Below are positions 8,448 through 17,675 of a stretch of 64,000 nt of DNA, one piece after another. The DNA comes from Pontibacter lucknowensis (GTDB lineage: Bacteria > Bacteroidota > Bacteroidia > Cytophagales > Hymenobacteraceae): the NCBI RefSeq assembly GCF_900156415.1, contig NZ_FTNM01000001.1, forward strand, positions 310,001-374,000, given 5' to 3'. The notes under the pieces were generated by a model. It was not told where the DNA came from, did not search any database, and was given only the letters and a program-made list of their open reading frames with translations. Made by a program: the position numbers and the translations under genes. Positions within the stretch are counted from its first letter, which is position 1. Each line of letters begins with the position of its first letter.

Positions 8448-9296
8448 CTAAATCGTCGGGTCATCGTCTGTAATAGCTGTTAGCAGTTTAGTGACTTCAG
8501 TAGCCTTTTCCAGATCGTTGGTCTTCTCAAACGAGAATGCCAGGTTGCGCAACGCCCGCTTTACGATCTCGATGTTGGAGCAAGGCTCGTAAAAAATATC
8601 CACTGGGTTCAGGTTGAGCTGCACGATGTAGTTATCGATATCAGCTTTGGAAAGCATGAGGCCCTTGTTGTACACGTTGATATAAAACTGCACATCACCC
8701 AGTTTGTAAGTCAGGATGAAGAGGTTCGGCAGATTTACACCGTATACTGGCATCCCCAGTCGCTGCGCAATGGTCATGTAGATGACACAAAGCGTGAGCG
8801 GATTGCCTCGCCTCGTTTCCAGTGCCAGATGCATCATGGAGTTGGATGGGGAATGGAAATTCTTGGTATTGGCCGAGAACTTCTTTTCGCGGAACAGTGA
8901 GTTGTTCAGCGACTTCACCTGGTCATAAGGGTGCATATTCTCCTTCATGTTCGTCCAGGCGTCGAAGTACAGCTGGTCCAGCGCTTTTAACAGCGTTGCC
9001 AGCTCCACATCTGGATACAGGTAGGTATTCACCAGCCACATGCCCTCGACCAGGTCCAGTCCTCCATGCTCTTTCCAGTCCTTGAGGCGCTGCAAAAGGC
9101 CATCGAATTGCAAATTATGGATCAGATCCTCAATTCTCTTCTGCAGGTCCGAGTTCAGGGTTTCCTCCCATTCCTCTTCCAGAAAGGGAATAATGCTTTC
9201 GCCCAACGACACAATCTTCTGCTCTACATGCGACGCGACCTCATAATCTATATCATCCAACAGCGAGATCAGCGCCTTTATCTCCTTCTTTGTCAC
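8448..9296 (-). CDS. SirB1-type transglutaminase-like protein
   Basis: A 282-residue cytoplasmic protein of the SirB1/transglutaminase-core family. The diagnostic stretch is LETRRGNPLTLCVIYMTIAQ followed by RLGMPVYGVNLPNLFIL, the family's RxGxPxxLxxVYxxxAxRLG pattern with the Cys in the position of the transglutaminase nucleophile. The N-terminal half is helical with HEAT-like segments (DDIDYEVASHVEQKIVSLG). The C-terminal 50 residues could form a TPR-like helical pair. Despite the fold, enzymatic activity has not been shown for this family to my knowledge. It is monocistronic, convergent with the peroxiredoxin-like gene. Confidence 0.8.
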   Translation of the reverse strand: MTKKEIKALISLLDDIDYEVASHVEQKIVSLGESIIPFLEEEWEETLNSDLQKRIEDLIHNLQFDGLLQRLKDWKEHGGLDLVEGMWLVNTYLYPDVELATLLKALDQLYFDAWTNMKENMHPYDQVKSLNNSLFREKKFSANTKNFHSPSNSMMHLALETRRGNPLTLCVIYMTIAQRLGMPVYGVNLPNLFILTYKLGDVQFYINVYNKGLMLSKADIDNYIVQLNLNPVDIFYEPCSNIEIVKRALRNLAFSFEKTNDLEKATEVTKLLTAITDDDPTI

Positions 9297-9398
9297 AGAA
9301 ATACTTAAACTTAATCAGGTAATAAAATATTCATTATTGTACTCTAAACCGTAAGTTTCAGATGTCAAATCTGAAACTTTATTTGAGCATCAAGAAGA

Positions 9399-11027
9399 TC
9401 ATGTCTGGATTACGCCTACGTTATAAGGCTTCTCGATTGGCGCATGGTTGGCTGCTTCTATACCCATGGAGATGACTTTACGGGTCTCCAGCGGGTCGAT
9501 AATACCATCTATCCATAGGCGGGCTGCGGCGTAGTACGGCGACAGTTCTTCGTTATACTTGGCCGTGATGCGCTCCAGTAACTCTTTCTCGGCCTCCGGC
9601 GTAATCTCCTCTCCTTTTGCTTTCAGGGCAGAAACCTGGATCTGCAGCAGGGTATTGGCCGCTGCCGCACCGCTCATTACCGCAAGCTGGGCCGATGGCC
9701 AGGCGTAGATCAGACGTGGGTCGTAAGCTTTGCCGCACATGGCGTAGTTGCCAGCTCCGTAGCTGTTGCCCAGGATGATCGTAAACTTAGGCACTACGGA
9801 ATTGGCCATGGCATTTACCATTTTGGCACCGTCTTTAATAATGCCACCATGCTCAGCCTTGCTGCCTACCATAAAGCCTGACACGTCGTGCAGGAACACC
9901 AGCGGAATTTTCTTCTGGTTACAGTTCATGATAAAGCGGGCCGCCTTGTCTGCAGAGTCAGAGTAGATCACACCCCCCATCTGCATCTCTCCTTTTTTGC
10001 TCTTCACGATCTTGCGCTGATTGGCCACGATGCCTACCGCCCAACCATCGATCCGGCCCAGTCCGCAGATCAGGGACTGACCATACAGCTCTTTGTAAGG
10101 CTCAAATTCTGAGTTGTCTACCAAACGGTTGATGATGTCCATCATGTCGTAAGGCTTGGTACGGTCGGCTGGCAGCATGCCATAGATTTCTTTCTCATCC
10201 AGCTTCGGAGCAGCAGGCTCTACGCGACTGAAACCAGCTTTCGGGTTATCACCCATTTTATCGAAGATGGTGCGGATATGATCCAGCGCCTCTTTGTCGT
10301 CTTTACACTTATAGTCGGTTACACCCGAAATCTCGCAGTGCGTAGAAGCACCGCCCAGCGTTTCGTTGTCAATGGTCTCGCCGATAGCAGACTTTACCAG
10401 GTATGAGCCGCCCAGGAACACAGAGCCCGTACCCTCTACGATCAGGGCCTCGTCGCTCATGATCGGCAGGTAGGCCCCTCCGGCCACGCAGCTACCCATG
10501 ATCGCAGCAATCTGCACAATACCCATTGAGCTCATCACGGCATTGTTGCGGAACATACGCCCAAAGTGTTCTTTGTCCGGGAAGATCTCGTCCTGCATCG
10601 GCAGGAATACACCGGCACTGTCCACCAGGTATACGATCGGCAGTTTGTTCTCAATGGAGATTTCCTGCGCCCGCAGGTTTTTCTTGGCCGTGATCGGGAA
10701 CCAGGCACCAGCTTTCACGGTGGCGTCGTTGGCCACTACCACACACTGGCGGCCTTTGATGTAGCCTATACCTGTCACTACGCCGCCGCTCGGGCAGCCA
10801 CCTACCTCCTGATACATGCCTTCGCCGGCAAAGGCGCCTACTTCCAGGAACTCCGTTCCTTCGTCGAGCAGGTAGTCGATGCGTTCGCGGGCTGTCATTT
10901 TACCTTTGGCATGCTCTTTTGCGATGCGCTTCTCGCCGCCGCCCAGGTGTACTTTCTTCAGTTTGCTTTTCAGCTGGAAACTCAGCTGCTTGAGAGAGTC
11001 TTCGTTCTTATTGAATTCGATATCCAT
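9399..11027 (-). CDS. Acyl-CoA carboxylase carboxyltransferase (beta) subunit, methylcrotonyl-CoA carboxylase type
   Basis: Carboxyltransferase subunit of a biotin-dependent acyl-CoA carboxylase (crotonase fold, 542 residues). The N-terminal LGGGEKRIAKEHAKGKMTAR ERIDYLLD, GAWFPITAKKNLRAQEI, IYLVDSAGVFLPMQDEIFPD and the GSCVAGGAYLP oxyanion motif follow the methylcrotonyl-CoA carboxylase beta chain more closely than the propionyl-CoA one, as does the C-terminal PIEKPYNVGV. The second half carries FLHDVSGFMVG and GNSYGAGNYAMCGKAYDPR. Function is probably in leucine or branched-chain acyl-CoA breakdown. The biotin carboxylase/carrier subunit is not adjacent, so the complex must be assembled from a distant locus. 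A -7 promoter lies at 11092-11099. Confidence 0.9.
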   Translation of the reverse strand: MDIEFNKNEDSLKQLSFQLKSKLKKVHLGGGEKRIAKEHAKGKMTARERIDYLLDEGTEFLEVGAFAGEGMYQEVGGCPSGGVVTGIGYIKGRQCVVVANDATVKAGAWFPITAKKNLRAQEISIENKLPIVYLVDSAGVFLPMQDEIFPDKEHFGRMFRNNAVMSSMGIVQIAAIMGSCVAGGAYLPIMSDEALIVEGTGSVFLGGSYLVKSAIGETIDNETLGGASTHCEISGVTDYKCKDDKEALDHIRTIFDKMGDNPKAGFSRVEPAAPKLDEKEIYGMLPADRTKPYDMMDIINRLVDNSEFEPYKELYGQSLICGLGRIDGWAVGIVANQRKIVKSKKGEMQMGGVIYSDSADKAARFIMNCNQKKIPLVFLHDVSGFMVGSKAEHGGIIKDGAKMVNAMANSVVPKFTIILGNSYGAGNYAMCGKAYDPRLIYAWPSAQLAVMSGAAAANTLLQIQVSALKAKGEEITPEAEKELLERITAKYNEELSPYYAAARLWIDGIIDPLETRKVISMGIEAANHAPIEKPYNVGVIQT

Positions 11028-11063
11028 GAAAGGGTTATTATAAATAAGGGGACTACTTACAAT

Positions 11064-11090
11064 GAAAAATCCGCTTTAAGGGCGGATTTC
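11064..11090 (-). terminator. Terminator of the amidase-MlaD unit
   Basis: Read on the minus strand, stem 11089-11082 with 11074-11067 (aaatccgc arms) ends in a T-run. It lies just past the mlaD-like stop, and overlaps the predicted transcript start of the carboxylase gene. Confidence 0.6.
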
Positions 11091-11091
11091 A

Positions 11092-11099
11092 CAAATATA
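11092..11099 (-). promoter_or_regulatory. -7 promoter element (TATATTTG) of the carboxylase gene
   Basis: Minus-strand match to TAnnTTTG, giving a leader of about 58 nt before the ATG at 11027. No clear -33 element. Confidence 0.45.
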
Positions 11100-11117
11100 C
11101 AATTTTTATAAGATGCA

Positions 11118-12173
11118 CTATTGCCTTTTTGTGGTATCGGCAGGCGCTACTTTAACCGTGTCAGGCGCAGGGCGACGAAACTCATCCGGGTTGGCGTCCT
11201 GCATTTCCTTCACCTCCTCCAGTGTGATCACACGGCCCGTGGCATCCACCTTATACCTGTCTTTGCGGCCAATGAGTGAGAACTGCACATAGCGCTTCGG
11301 GTATGCCTGTATATCACGCAGCAACAGGTTGAGGGCTTCTGTGGAGCGGTTCATGTTCTGATACAGCTCCTCGTCGTTCATCAGGCGGCCCAATGAGCCT
11401 TGGTTTGAATTGAGTTTGGCGATAGTTGTTTCCAGCTCGTTCACAGCTGAGTTGGCATCGCGCACCAGTTTCTTGATCTCCACCTGCTTGAGCGTATCCG
11501 TGATCTCAGTCATGTTTAACGCAAGCCGGTCGATGTTCTTTTGTGTCTGCTTCAGCGCTGAGGTAAGCTGACTCAGGTTGCCTGTGATCTGATTGATATT
11601 GCGCTGGTTTTCGCGTAAAATGTCGTTGATCATCTCCGTGGTCTTGTTGGAGTTGGCCAGGATCTGCTGAATGTTGCCCTTCGCTTCGCTGTCCAGCAGT
11701 CGGTTAACGCGGGCCAGTGTGGTATCTACTTTGTCGATCACCGGCACCGACTTAGAAGAGATCATGTCGGCGATGCTGGTTTCTTTGAAGGCGATCAGTT
11801 CTTCACCGCCATCAAACATCTTGGTGCTGTTGCGCAGGTGCAATGTAATGGCTTTGCTACCCAAAAGGTCAGAGTTGCCGAGGCTGGCAATGGTGGAGTC
11901 TCCGATCTGGAGATCCTTCCGCACCTCAATATCTACGCGTACCATGTTACCACGATCAGTGAGCAGCGTCATTTCCTTAACCTGCCCTACCTGTATGCCA
12001 TTCAGAATAACAGGATTCGAGGCTGTCAGGCCATCTACATTGTCATACACCACATGGAAGGTGTTGGATTTAGAGAAAATCGAGGATCCTTTCAGGAAGT
12101 CATACCCGAAATACAGTATCAGAATTGCCACTATACCTAGCAGGGCAACTTTAATTTCTTTCGATAGTTTCAC
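11118..12173 (-). CDS. MlaD/MCE-family lipid transport substrate-binding protein
   Basis: Periplasmic, inner-membrane-anchored subunit of an MCE phospholipid transport system. Residues 7-27 form the single N-terminal membrane helix (VALLGIVAILILYFGYDFLKG). The MCE domain follows: FHVVYDNVDGLTASNPVILN, GIQVGQVKEM, then the strand-rich region to about residue 130. Beyond it is a long helical region (about 150-290) with heptad-like NRNINQITGNLSQLTSALKQ segments, the coiled 'needle' part seen in larger MCE proteins, and a charged C-terminus. The ABC ATPase and permease partners are not next to it. It starts 22 bp after the amidase gene, so both share a transcript. Confidence 0.88.
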   Translation of the reverse strand: MKLSKEIKVALLGIVAILILYFGYDFLKGSSIFSKSNTFHVVYDNVDGLTASNPVILNGIQVGQVKEMTLLTDRGNMVRVDIEVRKDLQIGDSTIASLGNSDLLGSKAITLHLRNSTKMFDGGEELIAFKETSIADMISSKSVPVIDKVDTTLARVNRLLDSEAKGNIQQILANSNKTTEMINDILRENQRNINQITGNLSQLTSALKQTQKNIDRLALNMTEITDTLKQVEIKKLVRDANSAVNELETTIAKLNSNQGSLGRLMNDEELYQNMNRSTEALNLLLRDIQAYPKRYVQFSLIGRKDRYKVDATGRVITLEEVKEMQDANPDEFRRPAPDTVKVAPADTTKRQ

Positions 12174-12195
12174 GTAGGTGAGTTTGCTTTTTGCA

Positions 12196-12978
12196 TTAGT
12201 TCATGGCCTCCAGCTCTTGCTTGTATTCTTTGAAGGCTCGGTATATGCCTGATGCCATATACGTCTGACCTGTTTTATCGTTAAGGAATTTTTCTTCGGC
12301 GGGATTTGTGAGGAAACCTGCCTCAATAAGCACACTCGGCATATAAGACTTCCATAGCACCAGGAAGCCCGCCTGCTTCACGCCACGGCTTGTGCGACCA
12401 ACCCGGTTTTTGAATTCATTTTCGATCTTTTGAGCAAAGCGCAGACTGTTGTCGATGTATGCGCTTTGGTGCAGGGCAAACATGATGTGGCTTTGTGGTG
12501 AGTTCGGGTCAAATCCACCGTATTTCTCCTTGTAGTCATCCTCCTGCAGGATTACGGCATTCTCGCGCTTGGCTACTGCCAGGTTGCCACTGGTGGTGTG
12601 AAGGCCCATCGTGTAGGTTTCGGTACCGAAAGCGGAAGGCGGCCCTGCATTCAGGTGAATGGAGATGAACAGGTCCGCGTTGTTTTTGTTTGCAATTCCG
12701 GCACGGTCGATCAACTCCACGAAGGTATCATCCTTGCGGGTGTAAACAACTTTAACGTCAGGCACGTTCTTCTCAATTAACGCTCCAACCTGCAGCGCTA
12801 ACTTTAAGGCTACATCAGCCTCATGTGAAACTTTGCCGTTACAGCCTATGTCTTTGCCGCCATGACCCGCATCGATTACTACCGTGCGCAGCTTGTATGC
12901 CTTACGGTATTCGAGCTTGCTGGAAGAGAGTAGAAGTAAACTTAGGGCCAGAACTGAAATAGTAACAATATTTCTCAC
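12196..12978 (-). CDS. N-acetylmuramoyl-L-alanine amidase (Amidase_3)
   Basis: A zinc-dependent amidase that cuts the bond between MurNAc and L-Ala of peptidoglycan, used in daughter-cell separation. The N-terminus is a signal or anchor sequence (residues 1-19). The catalytic domain has the zinc ligands in VIDAGHGGKD (His), SHEADVAL (Glu) and FISIHLNA (His), and the catalytic Glu in VLIEAGFLTNP near the C-terminus. The length of 260 residues leaves no room for an AMIN or LysM targeting domain, so localisation must depend on other factors. It is the first gene of the amidase-mlaD pair and diverges from lptD over 74 bp, joining three outer-envelope functions at one locus. Confidence 0.92.
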   Translation of the reverse strand: MRNIVTISVLALSLLLLSSSKLEYRKAYKLRTVVIDAGHGGKDIGCNGKVSHEADVALKLALQVGALIEKNVPDVKVVYTRKDDTFVELIDRAGIANKNNADLFISIHLNAGPPSAFGTETYTMGLHTTSGNLAVAKRENAVILQEDDYKEKYGGFDPNSPQSHIMFALHQSAYIDNSLRFAQKIENEFKNRVGRTSRGVKQAGFLVLWKSYMPSVLIEAGFLTNPAEEKFLNDKTGQTYMASGIYRAFKEYKQELEAMN

Positions 12979-13007
12979 AACGCTCGTTAGTTAAAAGTTA
13001 AAAACAA

Positions 13008-13015
13008 TAACTTTG
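13008..13015 (+). promoter_or_regulatory. -7 promoter element (TAACTTTG) of lptD
   Basis: TAnnTTTG match in the divergent amidase/lptD gap. The transcript would begin near 13022, about 31 nt before the TTG start of lptD. Confidence 0.5.
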
Positions 13016-13052
13016 TACAAAATAAATAAAACTTTAGGGAAGTCTGAAGAAG

Positions 13053-15755
13053 TTGCGCTACATTTTGATTTTTTTGCTGCTGGTGCAGCTCGCCGTACTT
13101 TCTGCCCAGCCTGTACTGGGTCAGCGGGTGCGCCGCCCCACCACGACAGCTACGCCAAAAGACACTGTCAACATCTCGCCGCCTCAGGATTCGCTTGTGG
13201 TTCCCGCACCACAGGGCGACATCGAGACGACAATCAATTATTCTGCCAGAGATTCCATCCTCTTTGAGGTAGACCGTAAGGTAGTGCACCTGTACGGGGA
13301 TGCCAAAATTGACTATGGTACCATGGAACTGGCGGCTGCCTACATCCAGATCGACTACGACCTCAACACCCTGACCGCTACCACCCTGGTAGACTCTACA
13401 GGCCAGGAGACTGGTACTCCGGTATTTAGAGACGGGGCAGAGAGTTATGCAGCCAAGCGTATCGCCTACAACTACAAAACCAGACGAGGCCGGATCTCTG
13501 AAGTAGTAACGCAACAAGGCGAAGGGTATATACATTCCGAGGTGGTGAAAAAAAATGAGGCAAACGAGATTTTCGGTCTGCACAACAAGTATACTACCTG
13601 TAACCTGGAGCATCCGCACTTCTACATCAGCGCCGGCAAGATCAAGGCTATACCGAACGACAAGATCATGTCAGGTCCTTTTAACCTCGTGATCGCCGAT
13701 ATACCTACGCCGCTCGGCTTTTTGTTCGGCCTCTTCCCGACACCGCGCAATAAGCGCTCCTCTGGTGTGATCATGCCGACCTTCGGCGAATCACGTGCCC
13801 GTGGCTTTTACCTGAGCAATGGCGGTTATTACCTCGCCCTGAACGACTACATCGGCACCCGCATCACTGGCGATATCTACTCGCTCGGCGGGTACAAGGT
13901 GACGGTTGATAATACTTACATCAAGCGCTACTCCTACCGTGGCAATTTCAACATCAGTTACGACTACTTTAAAAATGACGAAGCTGATGTTGCGGATCCG
14001 AACCGTTCTACGAACAGCCTGAGTGGTCTTCCGCCCAGCCAGCGAACGGCGTTTGTTACCTGGTCGCACAGCCCGGTGCAGAAGCCAGGTCGCGGACGCT
14101 TTACGGCCAATGTGCGGGCCGGTAGCAGCCAGCACAACCGTGTGAACTACAACAACGCAAACAATTACCTGACTCCGACCTTTAACTCGACGATCACTTA
14201 CCAGAAAAACATACAGAACACGCCTTTCAGCTACACTGCTACGCTGAGCCAGGGACAGAACAACGGTGGCTTTACGGCAGACGGCAGGCCGGCTCCTACC
14301 ATCATGCGCTTCACGCTGCCTGACCTTAACTTTGCCATGACGCAGATGAGCTTGTATGAGCTCTTCTCGGACAATGTGCCCACCGGCAAGTGGTATGAAA
14401 ACTTTACCTTTGGCTACAATGTGCGGGCCCGCAACGAGGTATCGAACCAGGTAGTAGCCCGTAGGCTAAACAATTTGCCTGTTGTTGATGGTACCGCCAG
14501 GGATACTTCTTTTGCGCTAAACTTCGACAACCTCGACCGCCTCTGGAAGAATGGCCGTAAAAGCGCCGATCACAACTTCACGATCGGTTTGGGTAACTAT
14601 AAAATATTCCGCTTTTTCAACCTGACGCCAAACGTGAATTACCGTGAGTCATGGTTCGACAACAAATTGACCTATACCTATGACGACGAGCAGCAGGCGG
14701 TGCGCATTGATACGGCCAGCTTTGGCAGGGTATACGAGTATGGTGCCGGTGCTTCCCTCAACACGACGGTGTACGGTACCGTGCAGTTCCCTAAGAGTAA
14801 GCGGGTAGAGGCCATCCGCCATACCATGATTCCAAGTATCAGCTATGGCTACCGCCCTAACTTCGGCGACGAGAGCCGCTTCGGCTTCACCCAAACAACC
14901 CAGGTAGGTATAGACTCTCTGACGAACCAGCCCATTTTCCAGACCCTGCCACGCTTCAATGGCAACGTGCCTTCAGGGGGCTTGCAAAGCAGCCTGAGTA
15001 TGCAGATCAACAACCGTGTGGAGATGAAAGTGCGCTCGCGCAGTGACTCCACAGAGGCTAAGTCTGAAAAGGTAAGCCTGATCGACAACCTGAACATAGG
15101 CGGTTCCTATAACCTGGCTGCCGACTCTATGAGGCTCTCCAATATAAATGTTAGCATGAACACGCGCCTGTTCCAGGTGTTCGATGTAAACTTTACGTCT
15201 ACTTTCAGTCCCTACCAACTCAACCCGGCAGGTGACCGTGCTATTGATCGCTACATGCTGGAAGGACCTGGTTTTAAACTGGCCAGACTGACCAATGCGA
15301 ACCTGAGTGTGCGTGCGAACTTCAACCCGGCAGCACGATCTACCAACGTGCCCCCTCCCACTAACCTGCCCGGTATGCTGAACCCGAACGATCAGTTCCT
15401 GCCAGATTATGTGGACTTCAACATTCCATGGACGCTGAACCTGGACTATACTATTTTCTATGCTCCGGCAACCGGTGCACAGACAGAGCCAAACCTGACA
15501 CAGAACATCGGTATGCAAGGCACTCTGAACCTGACCGACAAGTGGAAATTCGGCTATATGGCGGGGTATGACTTTACGAATCAGAACATCTCTAACGCCA
15601 GCATCGACATATACCGCGACCTGCACTGCTGGGAGATGAGCATCGGCTGGCGACCATTTGGTCTGATGCGCGGCTACAATGTGACCATCAACGCCCGATC
15701 TGCCCTGCTGCGCGACCTGAAGCTCTCCCGGAACAGGTCTGGCTTCAACCGATAA
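13053..15755 (+). CDS. lptD: LPS-assembly outer-membrane protein LptD (Bacteroidota type)
   Basis: The outer-membrane translocon that inserts lipopolysaccharide in the outer leaflet. The protein has 900 residues, with a signal peptide ending PVLGQ. The N-terminal periplasmic part (about 60-200) holds the OstA/LptA-like jelly-roll repeats: FEVDRKVVHLYGDAKIDYG, AAYIQIDY, YAAKRIAYNYKTRRGRI. The remaining part is a long beta-barrel with alternating aromatic strands, including RGFYLSNGGYYLALNDY and the two conserved Cys at YTTCNLEHPH and DLHCWEMSIGWRP. The start is TTG: an in-frame TAG lies at 13035-13037 and the promoter at 13008-13015. It is transcribed alone and ends in a hairpin terminator. 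Confidence 0.9.
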   Translation: MRYILIFLLLVQLAVLSAQPVLGQRVRRPTTTATPKDTVNISPPQDSLVVPAPQGDIETTINYSARDSILFEVDRKVVHLYGDAKIDYGTMELAAAYIQIDYDLNTLTATTLVDSTGQETGTPVFRDGAESYAAKRIAYNYKTRRGRISEVVTQQGEGYIHSEVVKKNEANEIFGLHNKYTTCNLEHPHFYISAGKIKAIPNDKIMSGPFNLVIADIPTPLGFLFGLFPTPRNKRSSGVIMPTFGESRARGFYLSNGGYYLALNDYIGTRITGDIYSLGGYKVTVDNTYIKRYSYRGNFNISYDYFKNDEADVADPNRSTNSLSGLPPSQRTAFVTWSHSPVQKPGRGRFTANVRAGSSQHNRVNYNNANNYLTPTFNSTITYQKNIQNTPFSYTATLSQGQNNGGFTADGRPAPTIMRFTLPDLNFAMTQMSLYELFSDNVPTGKWYENFTFGYNVRARNEVSNQVVARRLNNLPVVDGTARDTSFALNFDNLDRLWKNGRKSADHNFTIGLGNYKIFRFFNLTPNVNYRESWFDNKLTYTYDDEQQAVRIDTASFGRVYEYGAGASLNTTVYGTVQFPKSKRVEAIRHTMIPSISYGYRPNFGDESRFGFTQTTQVGIDSLTNQPIFQTLPRFNGNVPSGGLQSSLSMQINNRVEMKVRSRSDSTEAKSEKVSLIDNLNIGGSYNLAADSMRLSNINVSMNTRLFQVFDVNFTSTFSPYQLNPAGDRAIDRYMLEGPGFKLARLTNANLSVRANFNPAARSTNVPPPTNLPGMLNPNDQFLPDYVDFNIPWTLNLDYTIFYAPATGAQTEPNLTQNIGMQGTLNLTDKWKFGYMAGYDFTNQNISNASIDIYRDLHCWEMSIGWRPFGLMRGYNVTINARSALLRDLKLSRNRSGFNR

Positions 15756-15762
15756 ACCCTGT

Positions 15763-15800
15763 GACAGCCACTTGCCAAATCGGGTGGCTGTTTTTGTTTT
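15763..15800 (+). terminator. Terminator of lptD
   Basis: Stem cagccac (15765-15771) and gtggctg (15784-15790) followed by five T residues, a G, then more T residues. Confidence 0.8.
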
Positions 15801-15808
15801 GATTTTTA

Positions 15809-15816
15809 TAATTTTG
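15809..15816 (+). promoter_or_regulatory. -7 promoter element (TAATTTTG) of panB
   Basis: TAnnTTTG match 24 nt before the panB ATG, directly after the lptD terminator. Confidence 0.5.
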
Positions 15817-15839
15817 GATCAAACTCAAACCAGCATCCT

Positions 15840-16658
15840 ATGTCTGTTCATAAAAGCGACGTAAAAAAAGTAACCACGCACCAGCTGCAGAATATGAAAG
15901 AGCGCGGTGAGAAAATCTCCATGCTCACGGCTTACGACTATTCCATGGCCACCATCCTGGACGCTGCCGGCGTTGATGTGCTCCTCGTTGGTGACTCTGC
16001 CTCCAATGTAATGGCCGGGCATGAGACCACGCTCCCTATCACATTGGACCAGATGATCTACCATGCCTCTTCGGTGATACGTGGTGTGAACCGTGCTTTT
16101 GTGGTGGTGGACCTGCCCTTCGGCTCTTACCAGGGCAATTCTTCGGAGGCGCTACGCTCTACTATCCGCATTATGAAGGAGTCGGGTGCACACGGCATTA
16201 AGCTGGAAGGCGGTGCTGAGATAAAAGAATCAATCATCCGCATTCTGAGCGCTGGTGTGCCAGTTATGGGCCACCTGGGCCTGACGCCACAGTCCATCTA
16301 CAAGTTCGGCACCTACACCGTGCGGGCTAAAGAAGAAGCAGAAGCCCAAAAGCTCATCGACGATGCGCTCCTACTACAGGAGTTAGGCTGCTTCTCAATT
16401 GTGCTGGAAAAAATTCCTTCGGAGCTGGCAAAACGTGTAGCGGAAAAGCTGCAGATTCCAATCATAGGTATAGGCGCCGGTCCGCATGTGGATGGACAGG
16501 TACTCGTGGTGCACGACATGCTGGGCATCAACAAGGAGTTTAAGCCACGTTTCCTGCGTCGCTACGCCGACCTGCACACTATCATGACCGACGCGGTGCA
16601 GAATTACGTGAAAGATGTGAAGAGCAAAGACTTCCCGAACGAGAAGGAAGCGTATTAG
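15840..16658 (+). CDS. panB: 3-methyl-2-oxobutanoate hydroxymethyltransferase PanB
   Basis: First committed step of pantothenate and CoA synthesis: adds a hydroxymethyl group from methylene-THF to alpha-ketoisovalerate to form ketopantoate. A TIM-barrel protein of 272 residues, standard length. Conserved stretches are [29 protein letters not shown] (metal-binding Asp), [17 protein letters not shown] and GHLGLTPQS, and the catalytic Glu in SIVLEKIP. No other pan gene is adjacent. It has its own promoter and is followed by a 177-bp gap that carries three copies of the dispersed TATACCT/AGGTATA motif and a purine-rich degenerate repeat. Confidence 0.96.
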   Translation: MSVHKSDVKKVTTHQLQNMKERGEKISMLTAYDYSMATILDAAGVDVLLVGDSASNVMAGHETTLPITLDQMIYHASSVIRGVNRAFVVVDLPFGSYQGNSSEALRSTIRIMKESGAHGIKLEGGAEIKESIIRILSAGVPVMGHLGLTPQSIYKFGTYTVRAKEEAEAQKLIDDALLLQELGCFSIVLEKIPSELAKRVAEKLQIPIIGIGAGPHVDGQVLVVHDMLGINKEFKPRFLRRYADLHTIMTDAVQNYVKDVKSKDFPNEKEAY

Positions 16659-16835
16659 AGTTTAGGAATTAGAAAGTTTGGGAGTTTAAGAATAAGAGCG
16701 TTATACCTGGAGTAACATTGCTCAGGTATAAACTCCCTTACCATTCGCTTCAATTAATTACAATCACCGCTTGAGAAGGCCTCACTAAAGCTAAATTACT
16801 GCGGCATGCTTACGTCCCTTCTCTGATCTATACCT

Positions 16836-17516
16836 ATGGCCTTAGATGTTCTTTTTGAGGATAACCATGTGCTGGTAGTAAACAAGCCGGCTGGCTTACT
16901 GGTGCATGGTGATGAAACAGGCGACGAATGCCTAGCCGACCTGGCGAAAGCCTACATCAAAGAGAAGTACAACAAGCCAGGCAATGTATACATCGGTGTG
17001 GTGCACCGGCTGGACCGACCAGTGAGTGGCGTGGTGCTGCTCGCCAAAACCTCCAAAGCTCTCACCCGCCTCAACGAACTCTTCCGGAGCAAAAAAACCG
17101 TAAAAACTTACTGGGCCGTCGTGCTCAACCGGCCTGCTATACCTGAGCAGACGCTCGTGCACTGGCTCATCAAGGACAGCAGCCGCAACGTGACCAAGGC
17201 TTATGCGGGTGAGAATAAAAGCGGCCTCCGCTCAGAACTGAGTTATCGCCTGATAGGACAGCATGACAAAAACTACCTGCTGGAGGTGAACCCCGTTACT
17301 GGTCGTCCTCACCAAATCCGGGTGCAGTTGGCCTCTATGAACTGCCCCATTGTCGGTGACCTCAGGTATGGCGCCAGTAAACCACTACCCGACAAGAGCA
17401 TCGCGCTGCACGCCCGCAGCCTCCAATTTGAGCACCCTACACTTAAAACCATGATTAAAGTTACTGCCCCACCGCCGGCGACTCCTATCTGGAAACCGTT
17501 TGTCACTATTCATTAG
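16836..17516 (+). CDS. RluA-family RNA pseudouridine synthase
   Basis: Isomerises specific uridines in rRNA or tRNA to pseudouridine. The catalytic Asp60 is in the family motif HRLDRPVSG, followed by VLLAKTSKAL and the PHQIRVQLA motif in the second half. The protein has 226 residues and begins directly with the catalytic domain (DVLFEDNHVLVVNKPAG), so the S4 RNA-binding domain of RluC/RluD is missing, as in RluA or TruC-like enzymes. The target position cannot be told from sequence. It is a single gene, and its start lies just after a TATACCT motif copy at 16829. Confidence 0.9.
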   Translation: MALDVLFEDNHVLVVNKPAGLLVHGDETGDECLADLAKAYIKEKYNKPGNVYIGVVHRLDRPVSGVVLLAKTSKALTRLNELFRSKKTVKTYWAVVLNRPAIPEQTLVHWLIKDSSRNVTKAYAGENKSGLRSELSYRLIGQHDKNYLLEVNPVTGRPHQIRVQLASMNCPIVGDLRYGASKPLPDKSIALHARSLQFEHPTLKTMIKVTAPPPATPIWKPFVTIH

Positions 17517-17592
17517 TCATTAAACAAAACTGATATTTATCATCTTTCTGAACTTTTATACCGGTTTTTATTATTTCTATAGAATCACATCG

Positions 17593-17600
17593 TAATTTTG
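17593..17600 (+). promoter_or_regulatory. -7 promoter element (TAATTTTG) of the desaturase gene
   Basis: TAnnTTTG match about 75 nt before the desaturase ATG at 17676. Confidence 0.45.
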
Positions 17601-17675
17601 CGGAGGCTTGGTGACTGCATTGGTCTCCACTATACCTGAACCAGTTAATAATCACTTCAACATACTAATTGCTTA